From the NCBI RefSeq assembly GCF_011762185.1, contig NZ_JAASQJ010000002.1:806001-870000 (forward strand): a DNA stretch of 64,000 nt, read 5' to 3'. Source of the stretch: Dyadobacter arcticus (GTDB lineage: Bacteria; Bacteroidota; Bacteroidia; Cytophagales; Spirosomataceae). A program made the position numbers and the translations under genes. Positions within the stretch are counted from its first letter, which is position 1; every line of letters begins with the position of its first letter. The notes below the pieces were generated by a model, which was given only the letters and a program-made list of their open reading frames with translations, ran no database searches and had not been told where the DNA came from. Shown one piece after another: positions 36,490 through 45,650 of this stretch.

Positions 36490-38100
36490 ATGAGACGAAG
36501 AACTTTTATCAGCCTTGCCTCAGCGGCAGGCGTTACCACCCTTGTATCTCCGATTTCCGGATGCAGTTCCCAAACTGAAAAAAAAGAAGCGGAATCAACT
36601 TCGGATTTCAAGGAAATAACATTGGCTGAAATTGCTAAAAGAATGCAGGCGGGAACACTGACCTCCAGGAAGCTTACCGAATTTTACCTGAACCAAATTG
36701 AAACATTGGACAAAAAGGGGCCTCAGTTACGCGCCGTAATTGAGTTAAACCCTGATGCACTGAGCATTGCGGATGCTATGGACAAGGAGAGAAAGAATGG
36801 AAAAGTGCGGGGACCGATGCATGGAATACCTATCCTGATCAAAGACAACATTGATACCGCAGACAAAATGCAGACGACGGCAGGATCAGTGGCTTTGGCT
36901 GGCAACGTTGCGTCTGCTGACGCATTTATTGTCAAAAAGCTACGAGAGGCCGGTGCTGTCATTATCGGAAAAACCAACCTGAGTGAATGGGCCAATTACC
37001 GTTCTACCCGTTCGTCAAGCGGATGGAGCAGCCGTGGCGGGCAAACCAAAAACCCCTACATCCTCGATCGTTCCCCCTGTGGATCTAGCTCTGGATCGGG
37101 TGTGGCGGTAGCTGCCAATTTATGTGCGGTTGCTGTGGGTACGGAAACAAACGGTTCCATCGCCTGCCCGGCATCGATGAATGCGGTTGTGGGTATCAAG
37201 CCTACCGTCGGACTTGTGAGCCGATCGGGCATTATACCTATATCCATAACGCAGGACACAGCCGGGCCATTTGGGAGGACGGTAGCAGATGCAGCAATAT
37301 TATTAGGAGCAATGGCCGGTTCGGATCCGGCTGATCCGGCGAGGCACACCGGTCAGGAGCCATCTCCCACAGATTTCACCAAATTCCTTGATCCTAATGC
37401 ACTGAAAGGTAAGCGTATTGGCGTGGATAGAGGATTTTTAAAGTTGCACGAAGGAATTGATGCGCTACTAAAAAAGGCGCTCGATCAGATGCGGGGAGCT
37501 GGCGCAACCATTATTGAAGTTGACTATATGCAAACGCAGGAACTGGAAGGGGCTGAGTCAGTATTGCTACAATATGAATTTAAGAATGGTTTAAATCAGT
37601 ACCTTACCCATTCCAATGCGAAAATTAAGTCTCTGGAAGCGCTGATTGCTTTCAACAAACAGAATGAAGCAACTGCGATGCCGATTTTCAAACAAGAATT
37701 ACTTGAAGCTTCTCAGGCCAAAGGCGATCTAAAAACAGAAGAATACAAGGCAGCGTTGAAAAAGATCAAGCATGTTGAAGATTTGCTAAACCAGCATTTC
37801 GATGAACATCAACTCGACGCGCTCTGTGGCCCTGCGACTGGCGCGCCCTGGTGTATCGATCCGATCAACGGGGATTTTTGGACAGGATATGGAGCATACG
37901 GGCCTGCAGCTATTTCGGGTTTTCCTTCCTTAACATTACCAATGGGTAACCTAAGCGAACTGCCAGTCGGAATTTCCTTTCTCGCAAAAGCCTATTCTGA
38001 GCCAAGTCTTATTGGAATTGGCTTTGCTTATGAGCAGATCTCCAAAAACAGGTCTCAGCCAAAATTCATCAAAACGGCAGGGACAACCAGCGTAGGTTAG
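36490..38100 (+). CDS. exported amidase (amidase signature family)
   Basis: A 536-residue hydrolase of the amidase signature family, cleaving C-N amide bonds with a Ser-cisSer-Lys triad. The Lys is in PILIKDNID near residue 116, the Gly/Ser-rich core is DRSPCGSSSGSGVAVAAN near 195-212, and the nucleophile Ser follows in GTETNGSIACPAS near 218. The N-terminus MRRRTFISLASAAG with a hydrophobic stretch and SGCSS looks like a Tat signal, possibly of lipoprotein type. Family members related to this one are often annotated as Asp-tRNA amidotransferase A subunit, but with export and no GatB/C nearby a periplasmic amide hydrolase is more likely. Substrate unknown. Confidence 0.9.
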   Translation: MRRRTFISLASAAGVTTLVSPISGCSSQTEKKEAESTSDFKEITLAEIAKRMQAGTLTSRKLTEFYLNQIETLDKKGPQLRAVIELNPDALSIADAMDKERKNGKVRGPMHGIPILIKDNIDTADKMQTTAGSVALAGNVASADAFIVKKLREAGAVIIGKTNLSEWANYRSTRSSSGWSSRGGQTKNPYILDRSPCGSSSGSGVAVAANLCAVAVGTETNGSIACPASMNAVVGIKPTVGLVSRSGIIPISITQDTAGPFGRTVADAAILLGAMAGSDPADPARHTGQEPSPTDFTKFLDPNALKGKRIGVDRGFLKLHEGIDALLKKALDQMRGAGATIIEVDYMQTQELEGAESVLLQYEFKNGLNQYLTHSNAKIKSLEALIAFNKQNEATAMPIFKQELLEASQAKGDLKTEEYKAALKKIKHVEDLLNQHFDEHQLDALCGPATGAPWCIDPINGDFWTGYGAYGPAAISGFPSLTLPMGNLSELPVGISFLAKAYSEPSLIGIGFAYEQISKNRSQPKFIKTAGTTSVG

Positions 38101-38107
38101 GTACCTT

Positions 38108-39565
38108 CTATCTGGACAGATAGATTTCGTAGAAAGATCCTTTGCGTCCTAAAAACTGATTTGCTTCTTGTTCGGAGTAAACTGACTTACCCATTTGATA
38201 AAAATCCTCGAACTTATTATAAGGGTAGGGAGAAAATTGAACCTGATCCGGGAAAAGGGTTTGGGTAAGTATGTTTTGGCGTAATGCCCTGGTAATGTGG
38301 GACACAGGAACTATCAATCCCATGACAAGAATGACCAATACAGGGAACGCCATTTTCATCATATACCAATCCGGACGCTCTCTGATCCAGGCTGAAAAAC
38401 GTTGAAGGATAAATAAAGAGAGTAATGTAAGAATCGGTGTGCTTCCTCGCAAAAACCAATCATTCCATTTACCCATCCGCACAAAAGATATCAGAATAAG
38501 GATCACGAATAAAAAGTGAATCACATTACGGTATTCACTTTTATGCAGCCCCAGGATCATCACAATTCCATAAAGCACCGCCAGATCTACGACCACCCCG
38601 AAGAAATAGTGAAATGCAATCTCATTCAGCGGATTGAACTGCCAGATAAATCCCATCACCACGGAACTGCTGCCCGCCAGAAAGTAAAAGAATGTCGGAA
38701 TAAAGAGCAGGCTAGGTAAAATGACATTCAGCATTACCCTAGGTGCCAGCAGCGCTCTCAGGTTGCTTCGGTATCTGACAAAAAGTAGAACAGAAAAGAT
38801 AAATACGAAAATGATCGAAGGGAAAATCCCCCAAATAAAAACGGCAATAACGGCCAGAAAGCTGTTCTCAGGCCGTTTTGAGTATGAAAAGTCATTGAAT
38901 AGGATGCAGGAAACAATGATGACCGGAATCAGCTGATTGGGAGCCCATTGGGTCTGATAGAGCACCGGCCAGATTTCGGTGAAAAATGGTGGTACGTGGT
39001 AATTGAGACCTATTGCATGGAGAAGAATAACTTTGCTCACATGTCCGACGCCTCCGAGAGAAAGAAAAAAGACAAAGGACAGGTAGCTTTTGCCGGTAAA
39101 TATAAAAATCCAGCAAATGCCCAGACATAACCCGATGGCTGCCCACAAGTACAACGCGATTCCCGACAATTCGCCAAGGCCTTTCGAAATGAGTGCAGGG
39201 ACAAGAAAAAACCCAAAATAATGGCAGGCATATTGGCCGTTTCCTTTGAAAAGAATTGGCCAGGACTGGTTGTAGAGGGTATAATATTTAGAATTATGCG
39301 CCCAATAATCGAACGCCTGAAAGCAAAACCCTCCTATTCCAGAGAATGCGACGATGAGTAAGGAGATAACAGAAATTCGGATGATGTCTTTTGTAGTTAG
39401 CACAGTGTCGAGATCTTTTCTGCGCTCGTAACCCTTGACAAACATAAATATCAGCCCAATTACCAGGCAAATTGAAACGGGAAGCCTAAACCAGCCAAGG
39501 GAAAAGATAATATTTGGTAAAAGCAGATAACCCAAACTGATGTTACGCAGTACAGTTGTTCTCAT
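38108..39565 (-). CDS. polytopic membrane protein, possibly GT-C type
   Basis: A 485-residue protein with about ten to twelve hydrophobic helices and a short C-terminal soluble tail. I do not recognise a family with confidence. The layout, with an early loop containing FDYWAHNSKYYTLYNQSWPILFKGNGQYA, resembles lipid-linked-sugar GT-C transferases or O-antigen-type membrane proteins, but no Asp-Asp/Glu metal motif stands out. It converges with the amidase gene (7 bases between stops). A TAnnTTTG element on its strand lies about 35 bases upstream. Confidence 0.7.
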   Translation of the reverse strand: MRTTVLRNISLGYLLLPNIIFSLGWFRLPVSICLVIGLIFMFVKGYERRKDLDTVLTTKDIIRISVISLLIVAFSGIGGFCFQAFDYWAHNSKYYTLYNQSWPILFKGNGQYACHYFGFFLVPALISKGLGELSGIALYLWAAIGLCLGICWIFIFTGKSYLSFVFFLSLGGVGHVSKVILLHAIGLNYHVPPFFTEIWPVLYQTQWAPNQLIPVIIVSCILFNDFSYSKRPENSFLAVIAVFIWGIFPSIIFVFIFSVLLFVRYRSNLRALLAPRVMLNVILPSLLFIPTFFYFLAGSSSVVMGFIWQFNPLNEIAFHYFFGVVVDLAVLYGIVMILGLHKSEYRNVIHFLFVILILISFVRMGKWNDWFLRGSTPILTLLSLFILQRFSAWIRERPDWYMMKMAFPVLVILVMGLIVPVSHITRALRQNILTQTLFPDQVQFSPYPYNKFEDFYQMGKSVYSEQEANQFLGRKGSFYEIYLSR

Positions 39566-39600
39566 CCGACAGAAATATTATGGGGGTAATAAATTGTAAA

Positions 39601-39608
39601 CAAAATTA
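39601..39608 (-). promoter_or_regulatory. candidate -7 element (TAATTTTG, minus strand)
   Basis: The plus strand reads CAAAATTA, so the minus strand matches TAnnTTTG. It is 35 bases before the ATG of the polytopic membrane protein at 39565. Confidence 0.35.
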
Positions 39609-39760
39609 TCGAATAAATTCGTAAAAAAGCCCAGTGTAAATCTACGTGGGGCTTGTAAAGCATAAACTCAACTTGCAACATCACTACCAAGAATAATTTC
39701 TTTGGGCTAAGTAATCCTTTTGCTACTCTTTCTTTTGACCCATGTAAGCAATAACTATTC

Positions 39761-41470
39761 ATGGATCGAAGACAGTTCGTAACAAGCAGTGCACTTGCTG
39801 TGTGTGCCTTGCAAGCAGTTTCTTTAACAAAAATTTTACCAAAAACTTATTCAACGGCCATGCCGGACTGGCTTCTTGCCATGATTGTGCAAAATGATCT
39901 CGGGATTGAGTCGCTGCGATCCTACCAGGTCAGAGATTCGGGAAATGTTGCCTTTGGTGGTTTGAAAGACGGATACGACATCCTGAACCCACACAGCACC
40001 GCCGCCATTATTCAGGCAGGCGCGTGCGGTCTCTCCTCGCCTACTTCCAAATTTTACAGGTCAACTGCATTATTGGCGGATATGAATGCCGCGGCATTAT
40101 ACCTGATAAAAACACAACATGAAGACGGTACTATCGACCTGCTATCCACCAATTTCCATTCGACGCCAGATACCGGATTTATTGTAAAGCGACTTGCCAT
40201 GTCCTACACCTTGATGGAAAAATCGGGCACTCCGGGTGTTGAAAAGGTTTTACCAAACCTGAAAACCTTCCTGATCCGTGGCGGAGAAGCGCTGAGCCGG
40301 GGAGGCATTCACACGCCTAATCATCGCTGGGTTGTTTCCGCTGCCCTCACGAAACTGAACGAGCTTTGGCCAAATCCAAAATACGCCGCCAGGATTGAAC
40401 AATGGCTTGGCGAGCACATTGATATGGACAAGGACGGACAGTACAATGAAAAAAGCACGTTTATTTATTCGTCGCTCACCGATCGGCTGCTGATTACGGT
40501 GGCGAAGGGTCTCAAAAAACCGGAACTGCTTGATTATGTCCGGAAAAATCTGAATATGACTATGTTCTACGTGCATCCCAATGGCGAAGTGGTGACCGAC
40601 GCTTCCGGAAGGCAGGATAAGGCGGTGATCGGGACGCTGGAAAACTACTATTATCCTTACCGTTTCCTGGCCATAAAAGACAATAGCGGCGAGTATGCAG
40701 CCATGTGCAGGCTTATTGAAAAAACGGCTGGCCCCAAAACCGGCGCATTTATCGATTATTTTTTGACTGACCCATCCTTATGGGTAGACTTAACAGCGGA
40801 AAAACCATTGCCTGTCAGCTATGTGAAGACATTCCCAAATTCAGGGTTGGTAAGGATCAGGAGGAACAATTGGGATAGTACATTGATTGCCAATAATCCG
40901 GTATGGTTTACTTTTATGAAAGGTACTGCTGTGTTGCAGGGCGTACGGTTCGCTTCTTCTTTTTTCGGGAAGGGCCAGTTCCAATCCGAAAAACTGACTG
41001 AAAGTGGCAAAACCTGGACATTGACACAGAAACTGGACGGCCCTTATTATCAGCCTTTGCCTAAGGAAAAGATCAAAGCGGACGGGGACTGGGAGAAAAT
41101 GCCAAAAACCGACCGTCAGCAAAGCGAAGTGCAAATCCTGGAAACGACCATACAAATCAAAGAAACTTCGGAAGGCATGGAAATCGAGATCATGACCAAA
41201 GGTACCGAGCGGGTCCCTGCAGCATTAGAATTGATTTTCAGGCCCGGGGGAACATTAAAAGGTGTTTCTAAGATCGAAAACACTAAAGACTCCTGGCTAT
41301 TGAAAAATGGTACTGGAAGTTATAGCTTTGGAACAGATACCATTTCATTTGGTCCGGGATTGGCTTTGCACAAAAATGTCGCATTGCGCGGGGCGCTGCC
41401 AGCCATGGAAGCGCCCACCGTTTTTATCACAGGCTTCACCCCTTTCAAACATGTGATCCGTTTCCAATGA
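39761..41470 (+). CDS. exported heparinase II/III-like (alpha/alpha-toroid) protein
   Basis: A 569-residue protein with a Tat-like N-terminus (MDRRQFVTSSALAVCALQ). The N-terminal half is helical with HTPNHRWVVSAALTKL near residue 185, a motif seen in toroid-fold polysaccharide lyases and heparinase II/III-like proteins; the C-terminal half is strand-rich. This suggests a carbohydrate-active enzyme, but I cannot name a substrate and the similarity is at fold level only. The downstream aminotransferase-like gene is convergent; the two coding ends abut at 41470/41471. Confidence 0.68.
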   Translation: MDRRQFVTSSALAVCALQAVSLTKILPKTYSTAMPDWLLAMIVQNDLGIESLRSYQVRDSGNVAFGGLKDGYDILNPHSTAAIIQAGACGLSSPTSKFYRSTALLADMNAAALYLIKTQHEDGTIDLLSTNFHSTPDTGFIVKRLAMSYTLMEKSGTPGVEKVLPNLKTFLIRGGEALSRGGIHTPNHRWVVSAALTKLNELWPNPKYAARIEQWLGEHIDMDKDGQYNEKSTFIYSSLTDRLLITVAKGLKKPELLDYVRKNLNMTMFYVHPNGEVVTDASGRQDKAVIGTLENYYYPYRFLAIKDNSGEYAAMCRLIEKTAGPKTGAFIDYFLTDPSLWVDLTAEKPLPVSYVKTFPNSGLVRIRRNNWDSTLIANNPVWFTFMKGTAVLQGVRFASSFFGKGQFQSEKLTESGKTWTLTQKLDGPYYQPLPKEKIKADGDWEKMPKTDRQQSEVQILETTIQIKETSEGMEIEIMTKGTERVPAALELIFRPGGTLKGVSKIENTKDSWLLKNGTGSYSFGTDTISFGPGLALHKNVALRGALPAMEAPTVFITGFTPFKHVIRFQ

Positions 41471-42751
41471 TCATACCGCAGCTTCTTTTAATGCATTCAC
41501 CACCTTATCAAGGTCGCTCATGGTGTTATAAATGTGTGGCGACATCCGGATCCCGCCAGTCGGGGCAGCTGCAATGCCATAAGTCTGATAAAGTACTTTG
41601 GCTACATCTGCGGGCTTTTTGGCAGGAAGACTAATAACCGTCACACCACCGCTGAGCTCGGGAGCGATGGGGGTAACAAATGTAATTTGCGGAATTTTGG
41701 ACTTGATCTGCTCTTTCAAATAACTGTTAAGTTGCGAGACACGGTCCGCGACATTTTTTTTTCCAATGGTTTGATGGAATTGAACGGTCTCTAACATTCC
41801 GGCCATAGTCGCTTCATTGCGCTGTCCAAGCATGCAGTACTTTTCGTCTACCGTCTGCGAGCTTTCCTTCCAACCAGCGCTGATAATATTTGGCCACAAA
41901 TTTGCCATACTTTCCTTTTTTACATACAAAACACCATTTTCAAGCGGTCCCATAAACCACTTATGCGCGCTGCTTGTATAAAAATCGCAACCGATATCCT
42001 TCAAATCCAGGTCAACAGCACCCAATGATTGCGCGCCATCCAGATGTGAAAGCACATTTTTCTCGGCGGCCAGGGCGCATAATTGTTTGGCAGGAAGCGC
42101 AATGCCGCTGGTATTGGAAATGTGCGAAAACGCAATCACTTTGGTTTTTGAAGTAATCGCATCGCGAAAAGGTTTGATCAGATCCTCCACCGATTGTGGA
42201 GCGGCCGGAACACCTACTTTTTTGACCGTAAAACCATACCTTTTTGCTCGTTGCTCCCAGGTCGTGCTATTGGATGGATGGTTTTGGTCCCATAGCAAAA
42301 TTTCGTCCTCAGGTTTCAGGTCCAGGCCATTAACAACAATGTTATTACTCTCCGAAGTATTCCTGGTTATCCCGATTTCGGCCCCTGAAACATTCATATA
42401 TCCTGCCAGGGCTTCTATCGCTTTCTTCCTTTTGTCGGGAAACTGGCTTCTGAAATCAAACGACACATCCTTTTCCAATCCAAGCATCATTTTCCGTACC
42501 TCATCATTCACAGCTGCCGGTGCAGGGCACAAATTAGCAGCATTCAGCATGATCAGGTTTTCGGGTACGGCAAACTGCTTTTTAATCTGCTGCCAATACT
42601 TTTCATCCGCAGCTGCACCTGGATATGGAGCAATGGTTTGAAGCTGTGTTTCAAAAGCAAGGGATGGCAGGGACCACGCGGCCAGTGAGCCTACGCCTAG
42701 TTTTCTCAGAAAATCCCTTCTTTCGGCAGGCAATGCAGTTTTGGTTTTCAT
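41471..42751 (-). CDS. exported class V aminotransferase-family PLP protein
   Basis: A 426-residue fold-type I PLP enzyme with a twin-arginine signal (AERRDFLRKLGVGSLAAWSLPSLA). Core features: SESNNIVVNGLDL near 135, SHISNTSGIALP near 208, LDGAQSLGAVDLDL near 239, and the PLP-Lys in YTSSAHKWFMGPL near 263. Closest in style to isopenicillin-N-epimerase/cysteine-desulfurase-like proteins. A Tat signal fits export of a folded, cofactor-loaded protein. The reaction is not predictable from motifs. It shares a sub-region with two other Tat-like proteins. Confidence 0.87.
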   Translation of the reverse strand: MKTKTALPAERRDFLRKLGVGSLAAWSLPSLAFETQLQTIAPYPGAAADEKYWQQIKKQFAVPENLIMLNAANLCPAPAAVNDEVRKMMLGLEKDVSFDFRSQFPDKRKKAIEALAGYMNVSGAEIGITRNTSESNNIVVNGLDLKPEDEILLWDQNHPSNSTTWEQRAKRYGFTVKKVGVPAAPQSVEDLIKPFRDAITSKTKVIAFSHISNTSGIALPAKQLCALAAEKNVLSHLDGAQSLGAVDLDLKDIGCDFYTSSAHKWFMGPLENGVLYVKKESMANLWPNIISAGWKESSQTVDEKYCMLGQRNEATMAGMLETVQFHQTIGKKNVADRVSQLNSYLKEQIKSKIPQITFVTPIAPELSGGVTVISLPAKKPADVAKVLYQTYGIAAAPTGGIRMSPHIYNTMSDLDKVVNALKEAAV

Positions 42752-42778
42752 AGGATCGGTAAAAGGAGTGATGTTTAA

Positions 42779-43564
42779 TTAATTTCTGTCAAGCCATTCT
42801 AAAATATAATCAGCGTCTTCTTTCCAGGTAGATTGTCCGAGTACGAAGTGGTTACGGCCAGGAAACTCTTTGTATTCCAATACTGAACCGCTATTCTTAT
42901 ACGCTTTGAAATTCCGATTGTTCAGGTGCGCTGGAATGATGTTGTCTTTGTCGCCCGATGTCAGCAAAAGTGGTACGTGAGGTTTTGCGAAATCAACTTT
43001 TGCAGCCGATGTTAAGCCGCCTCTTGCTACCGTTTTGGATTCAGGGATTGTATTTTCTTCGTATGATTTTTTCTGATCTTCTAATGACATTCCGTTTGTG
43101 AATGCATACTGCCAGTCGGATAATGACATTAAGTAAGTCTTTTTCAGGGAAGTAAACAATCCCAAAGCTTTCCAGCCAGCTTTCAGAAATGAAAATTCGT
43201 AAGGGAAAACGCCTTGTGGTGGCACGGAGTGGATTGCCACGCCTGCTACTCCCAATCCCCTGTTTATTAAAACCTGAGTCATTAATCCACCCAATGAATG
43301 TCCGATGATGATCGGCTTTTCAGGAAGTTTCTTGATAAAGTCAGCATAAGAATCGATTACTTCTTCCAATGTAAGCTCTGCAAGTTGAATGTCATTAGGC
43401 TGTCTGTTTCGCAACTCGGCTGGTGTTCCATCTTTATAAGGCCAGGCGGGAGCATGGGTTTTGTATCCTTTGCTTTCAAAATAGGTTTTCCATTGGTCCC
43501 AGCCACTGTTCGTTACAAATGCACCTGTTACAAATACGACGGTTTTTGAGTCACTGCTTTTCAT
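42779..43564 (-). CDS. alpha/beta hydrolase
   Basis: A 261-residue cytoplasmic alpha/beta hydrolase. The nucleophile elbow is IIGHSLGGLMTQVL with Ser near residue 90; a likely acid Asp lies in LLTSGDKDNIIPAHLN and the His in FPGRNHFVLGQ near 244. The family covers esterases, lipases and related enzymes; substrate unknown. It ends 27 bases upstream of the start of the PLP-protein gene on the same strand, so they may be co-transcribed. The Crp-family regulator gene is upstream on the same strand, about 100 bases away. Confidence 0.9.
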   Translation of the reverse strand: MKSSDSKTVVFVTGAFVTNSGWDQWKTYFESKGYKTHAPAWPYKDGTPAELRNRQPNDIQLAELTLEEVIDSYADFIKKLPEKPIIIGHSLGGLMTQVLINRGLGVAGVAIHSVPPQGVFPYEFSFLKAGWKALGLFTSLKKTYLMSLSDWQYAFTNGMSLEDQKKSYEENTIPESKTVARGGLTSAAKVDFAKPHVPLLLTSGDKDNIIPAHLNNRNFKAYKNSGSVLEYKEFPGRNHFVLGQSTWKEDADYILEWLDRN

Positions 43565-43665
43565 GATTTCTAATGTTTAAAGGTTTGATTTTGTTTGTGT
43601 TCCTAATTGAACATGACAAAATTCAGCAGTAACTGAGACAATAATTTTAACCCAGGTTAAAATCG

Positions 43666-44253
43666 TTATTTGCCAATCATTCTTTTTCTGATACGGCTTA
43701 GGGAAGGTCCCTGAATGCCCAGATAGGAGGCAATGTGATAAAGCGGCACAGTATTGAAAATGTTTGGATGCTTCTCAACCAGGTCGAGATAACGCTGCTC
43801 AGGTGTAAGAAACATGAAATCCTCCGCCCGGGTCATCGCAATGTTGAAAGCCGCTTCGGCAACCAATCGGCCAAAACGTTCCCACTCATGCGATTGCTGA
43901 TAAAGCTCCTTGAGATGTTTAACATGAATGTAAATAATGGTGGAATTCGCTAATGACTGTGTGTAATAGTTGCAGGGCGTTTGAGTGACAAAGCTTTTGT
44001 AAGCGACTATGACCTGCTTGGTGGTGAAGAAAAATACATTCTTTTCCTCGGCCGTATCGTCATGTATGTAGTAAGTCCTGAAAACGCCGTCCAGGATAAA
44101 GCCCAGATGTTTGCAAACGTTTTTATACTCATTATAAAACTCCCCTTTGCCGTATTGCTTCTTTTGCCAGTAGGGCAGCGATAAAGCAAAACCCTCCGCT
44201 CCTATCCCTGCAAATTCCTTCAAAGCGTAAGCTAGTATGTTGGTTTCGGTCAT
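43666..44253 (-). CDS. Crp/Fnr-family cyclic-nucleotide-binding regulator
   Basis: A 195-residue protein with a cupin-like cNMP-binding domain (about residues 20-120; KKQYGKGEFYNEYKNVCKHLGFILDG, then TTKQVIVAYKSFVTQTP) and a short C-terminal HTH (PLYHIASYLGIQGPSLSRIRKRM). The pattern matches the Bacteroidota Crp subfamily in which ligand binding is often degenerate: the canonical RxA phosphate-binding motif is not visible. It precedes the alpha/beta hydrolase on the same strand and may control it. An upstream TATTTTTG element supports the ATG at 44253. Confidence 0.88.
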   Translation of the reverse strand: MTETNILAYALKEFAGIGAEGFALSLPYWQKKQYGKGEFYNEYKNVCKHLGFILDGVFRTYYIHDDTAEEKNVFFFTTKQVIVAYKSFVTQTPCNYYTQSLANSTIIYIHVKHLKELYQQSHEWERFGRLVAEAAFNIAMTRAEDFMFLTPEQRYLDLVEKHPNIFNTVPLYHIASYLGIQGPSLSRIRKRMIGK

Positions 44254-44278
44254 TATCAGGAGTGTTGAAGGGATATTT

Positions 44279-44286
44279 CAAAAATA
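44279..44286 (-). promoter_or_regulatory. candidate -7 element (TATTTTTG, minus strand) for Crp-family gene
   Basis: The plus strand reads CAAAAATA. It is 25 bases upstream of the ATG at 44253. Confidence 0.4.
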
Positions 44287-44330
44287 GTAAAAACCTCAAT
44301 TCCAGTGATATAAAAGTGATTTTAATTCAT

Positions 44331-44338
44331 TAAATTTG
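44331..44338 (+). promoter_or_regulatory. candidate -7 element (TAAATTTG)
   Basis: Exact TAnnTTTG match, 48 bases before the ATG at 44387 of the secreted amidotransferase-like gene and divergent from the Crp-family promoter. Confidence 0.4.
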
Positions 44339-44386
44339 ATCAACCTCCCCCCACGATAAAGCGCCGGATACCAATCATCAGTCACA

Positions 44387-45640
44387 ATGCTGAAAAAAGC
44401 TATCTTCCTATTTCTGGTCCTCATTTCGAAGGTTTGCCTGGGAAATCAGATCCTTATTCCCATGGACCAGGCACAGACAAATCATTTAAAAGCTTATGGA
44501 CTTGCCTATATCTTATTAAAAGGGGATATCGAGGTTGAATGGCTGCTCAATTACCGTGGCGGCAGTTTCAAAGTACAGTACAGCAAGTCCATTGAAAATG
44601 AATGCAAGCTGCGCGCCATTTCCTATGAGGTACTTTCAGAATCGGCAAGCGCCCAGATTGTTGGCCAGATCAGTGATCCGAATGTGAATATGGATGTTGT
44701 GAAGCTTTTTAAGGCAGCCAAAATCGCCGTTTATTCGCCCATCAAGATCAGTCCGGCTGAGTTTGAAAATACAGATGCGGTTTTGTTGGTATTAAAATAT
44801 GCCGAGATCCCTTTTGATGTAATTTATGATGAGGAAATATTGAAAGGCGACCTGCCCAAATACGATTGGCTGCATTTACATCACGAAGATTTTACAGGCC
44901 AGTTTGGCAAAAACCTGAGGAGGACAACGCAGCAAGACATTAAAGCGCAGGAAGCCATTGCGAATCGCTTCGGCTATGCGAAAGTTTCAAAAATGAAACT
45001 GGCTGTGGCCAAGGCTATTAAGGAATTTTGTGCAGGTGGCGGGTTCCTGTTTGCAATGTGTTCTGGTGCAGAGACCTTCGACATTGCGCTGGCTGCGGAC
45101 GGTGTGGATATTGTGGATAATTTGGATGGCGACGGTATTGATCCAGACGCGCAATCCAAGCTTGATTTCGATAAGACTTTTGCTTTTTACAATTTCAAAC
45201 TGCAATTGGACGAATACGAAGGGATGAATTTCTCAGACATTAACTCATCTGCTGGCAGGTACCGGGGCTGGGGGGAAAATGACGCCTACTTCTCATTGTT
45301 CGATTTTTCGGCCAAATGGGATGTTATTCCTGCTATGCTGGTGCAAAATCACGAACATTTGATCCGCGAATTCTTCGGGCAAACCACCGCATTTTCAAAA
45401 TATACCGTTAAGCCCAGCTCGTTGATCATGGGTACCAGCAGCAGCTCCGACCGCTACATTTATGGCGAATTGGGCCGCGGTCAATGGACATTTTACGGCG
45501 GCCACGATCCCGAAGGCCGTGGCGGAGGTGGCCGGCGTATGCCAACCGACCTCAATCTATATCCCAATTCACCCGGCTACCGGTTGATCCTAAACAATGT
45601 GTTGTTCCCATCAGCTCGGAAGAAAAAAAGAAAAACCTGA
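44387..45640 (+). CDS. secreted glutamine-amidotransferase-like protein (often labelled asparagine synthetase B)
   Basis: A 417-residue protein with a signal peptide (residues 1-19, ending CLGN). The middle FCAGGGFLFAMCSGAETFDIA (Cys near 223) is a class I glutamine-amidotransferase/DJ-1-like nucleophile elbow, and GRGQWTFYGGHDPEG near 370 has the His-Glu-like end of that fold. Homologues in Bacteroidota are, as I recall, named asparagine synthetase B, but no AsnB N-terminal Cys or ATP-pyrophosphatase domain is present, so that label is misleading. An exported hydrolase or binding protein is more likely. It converges with the MarR-GNAT gene, ten bases between stops. Confidence 0.78.
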   Translation: MLKKAIFLFLVLISKVCLGNQILIPMDQAQTNHLKAYGLAYILLKGDIEVEWLLNYRGGSFKVQYSKSIENECKLRAISYEVLSESASAQIVGQISDPNVNMDVVKLFKAAKIAVYSPIKISPAEFENTDAVLLVLKYAEIPFDVIYDEEILKGDLPKYDWLHLHHEDFTGQFGKNLRRTTQQDIKAQEAIANRFGYAKVSKMKLAVAKAIKEFCAGGGFLFAMCSGAETFDIALAADGVDIVDNLDGDGIDPDAQSKLDFDKTFAFYNFKLQLDEYEGMNFSDINSSAGRYRGWGENDAYFSLFDFSAKWDVIPAMLVQNHEHLIREFFGQTTAFSKYTVKPSSLIMGTSSSSDRYIYGELGRGQWTFYGGHDPEGRGGGGRRMPTDLNLYPNSPGYRLILNNVLFPSARKKKRKT

Positions 45641-45650
45641 TTTTTCAAAA

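Noticed and set aside
42087-42641. 184-codon plus-strand frame
   Set aside because: Antisense to the class V aminotransferase gene, which has clear PLP motifs; no independent support.
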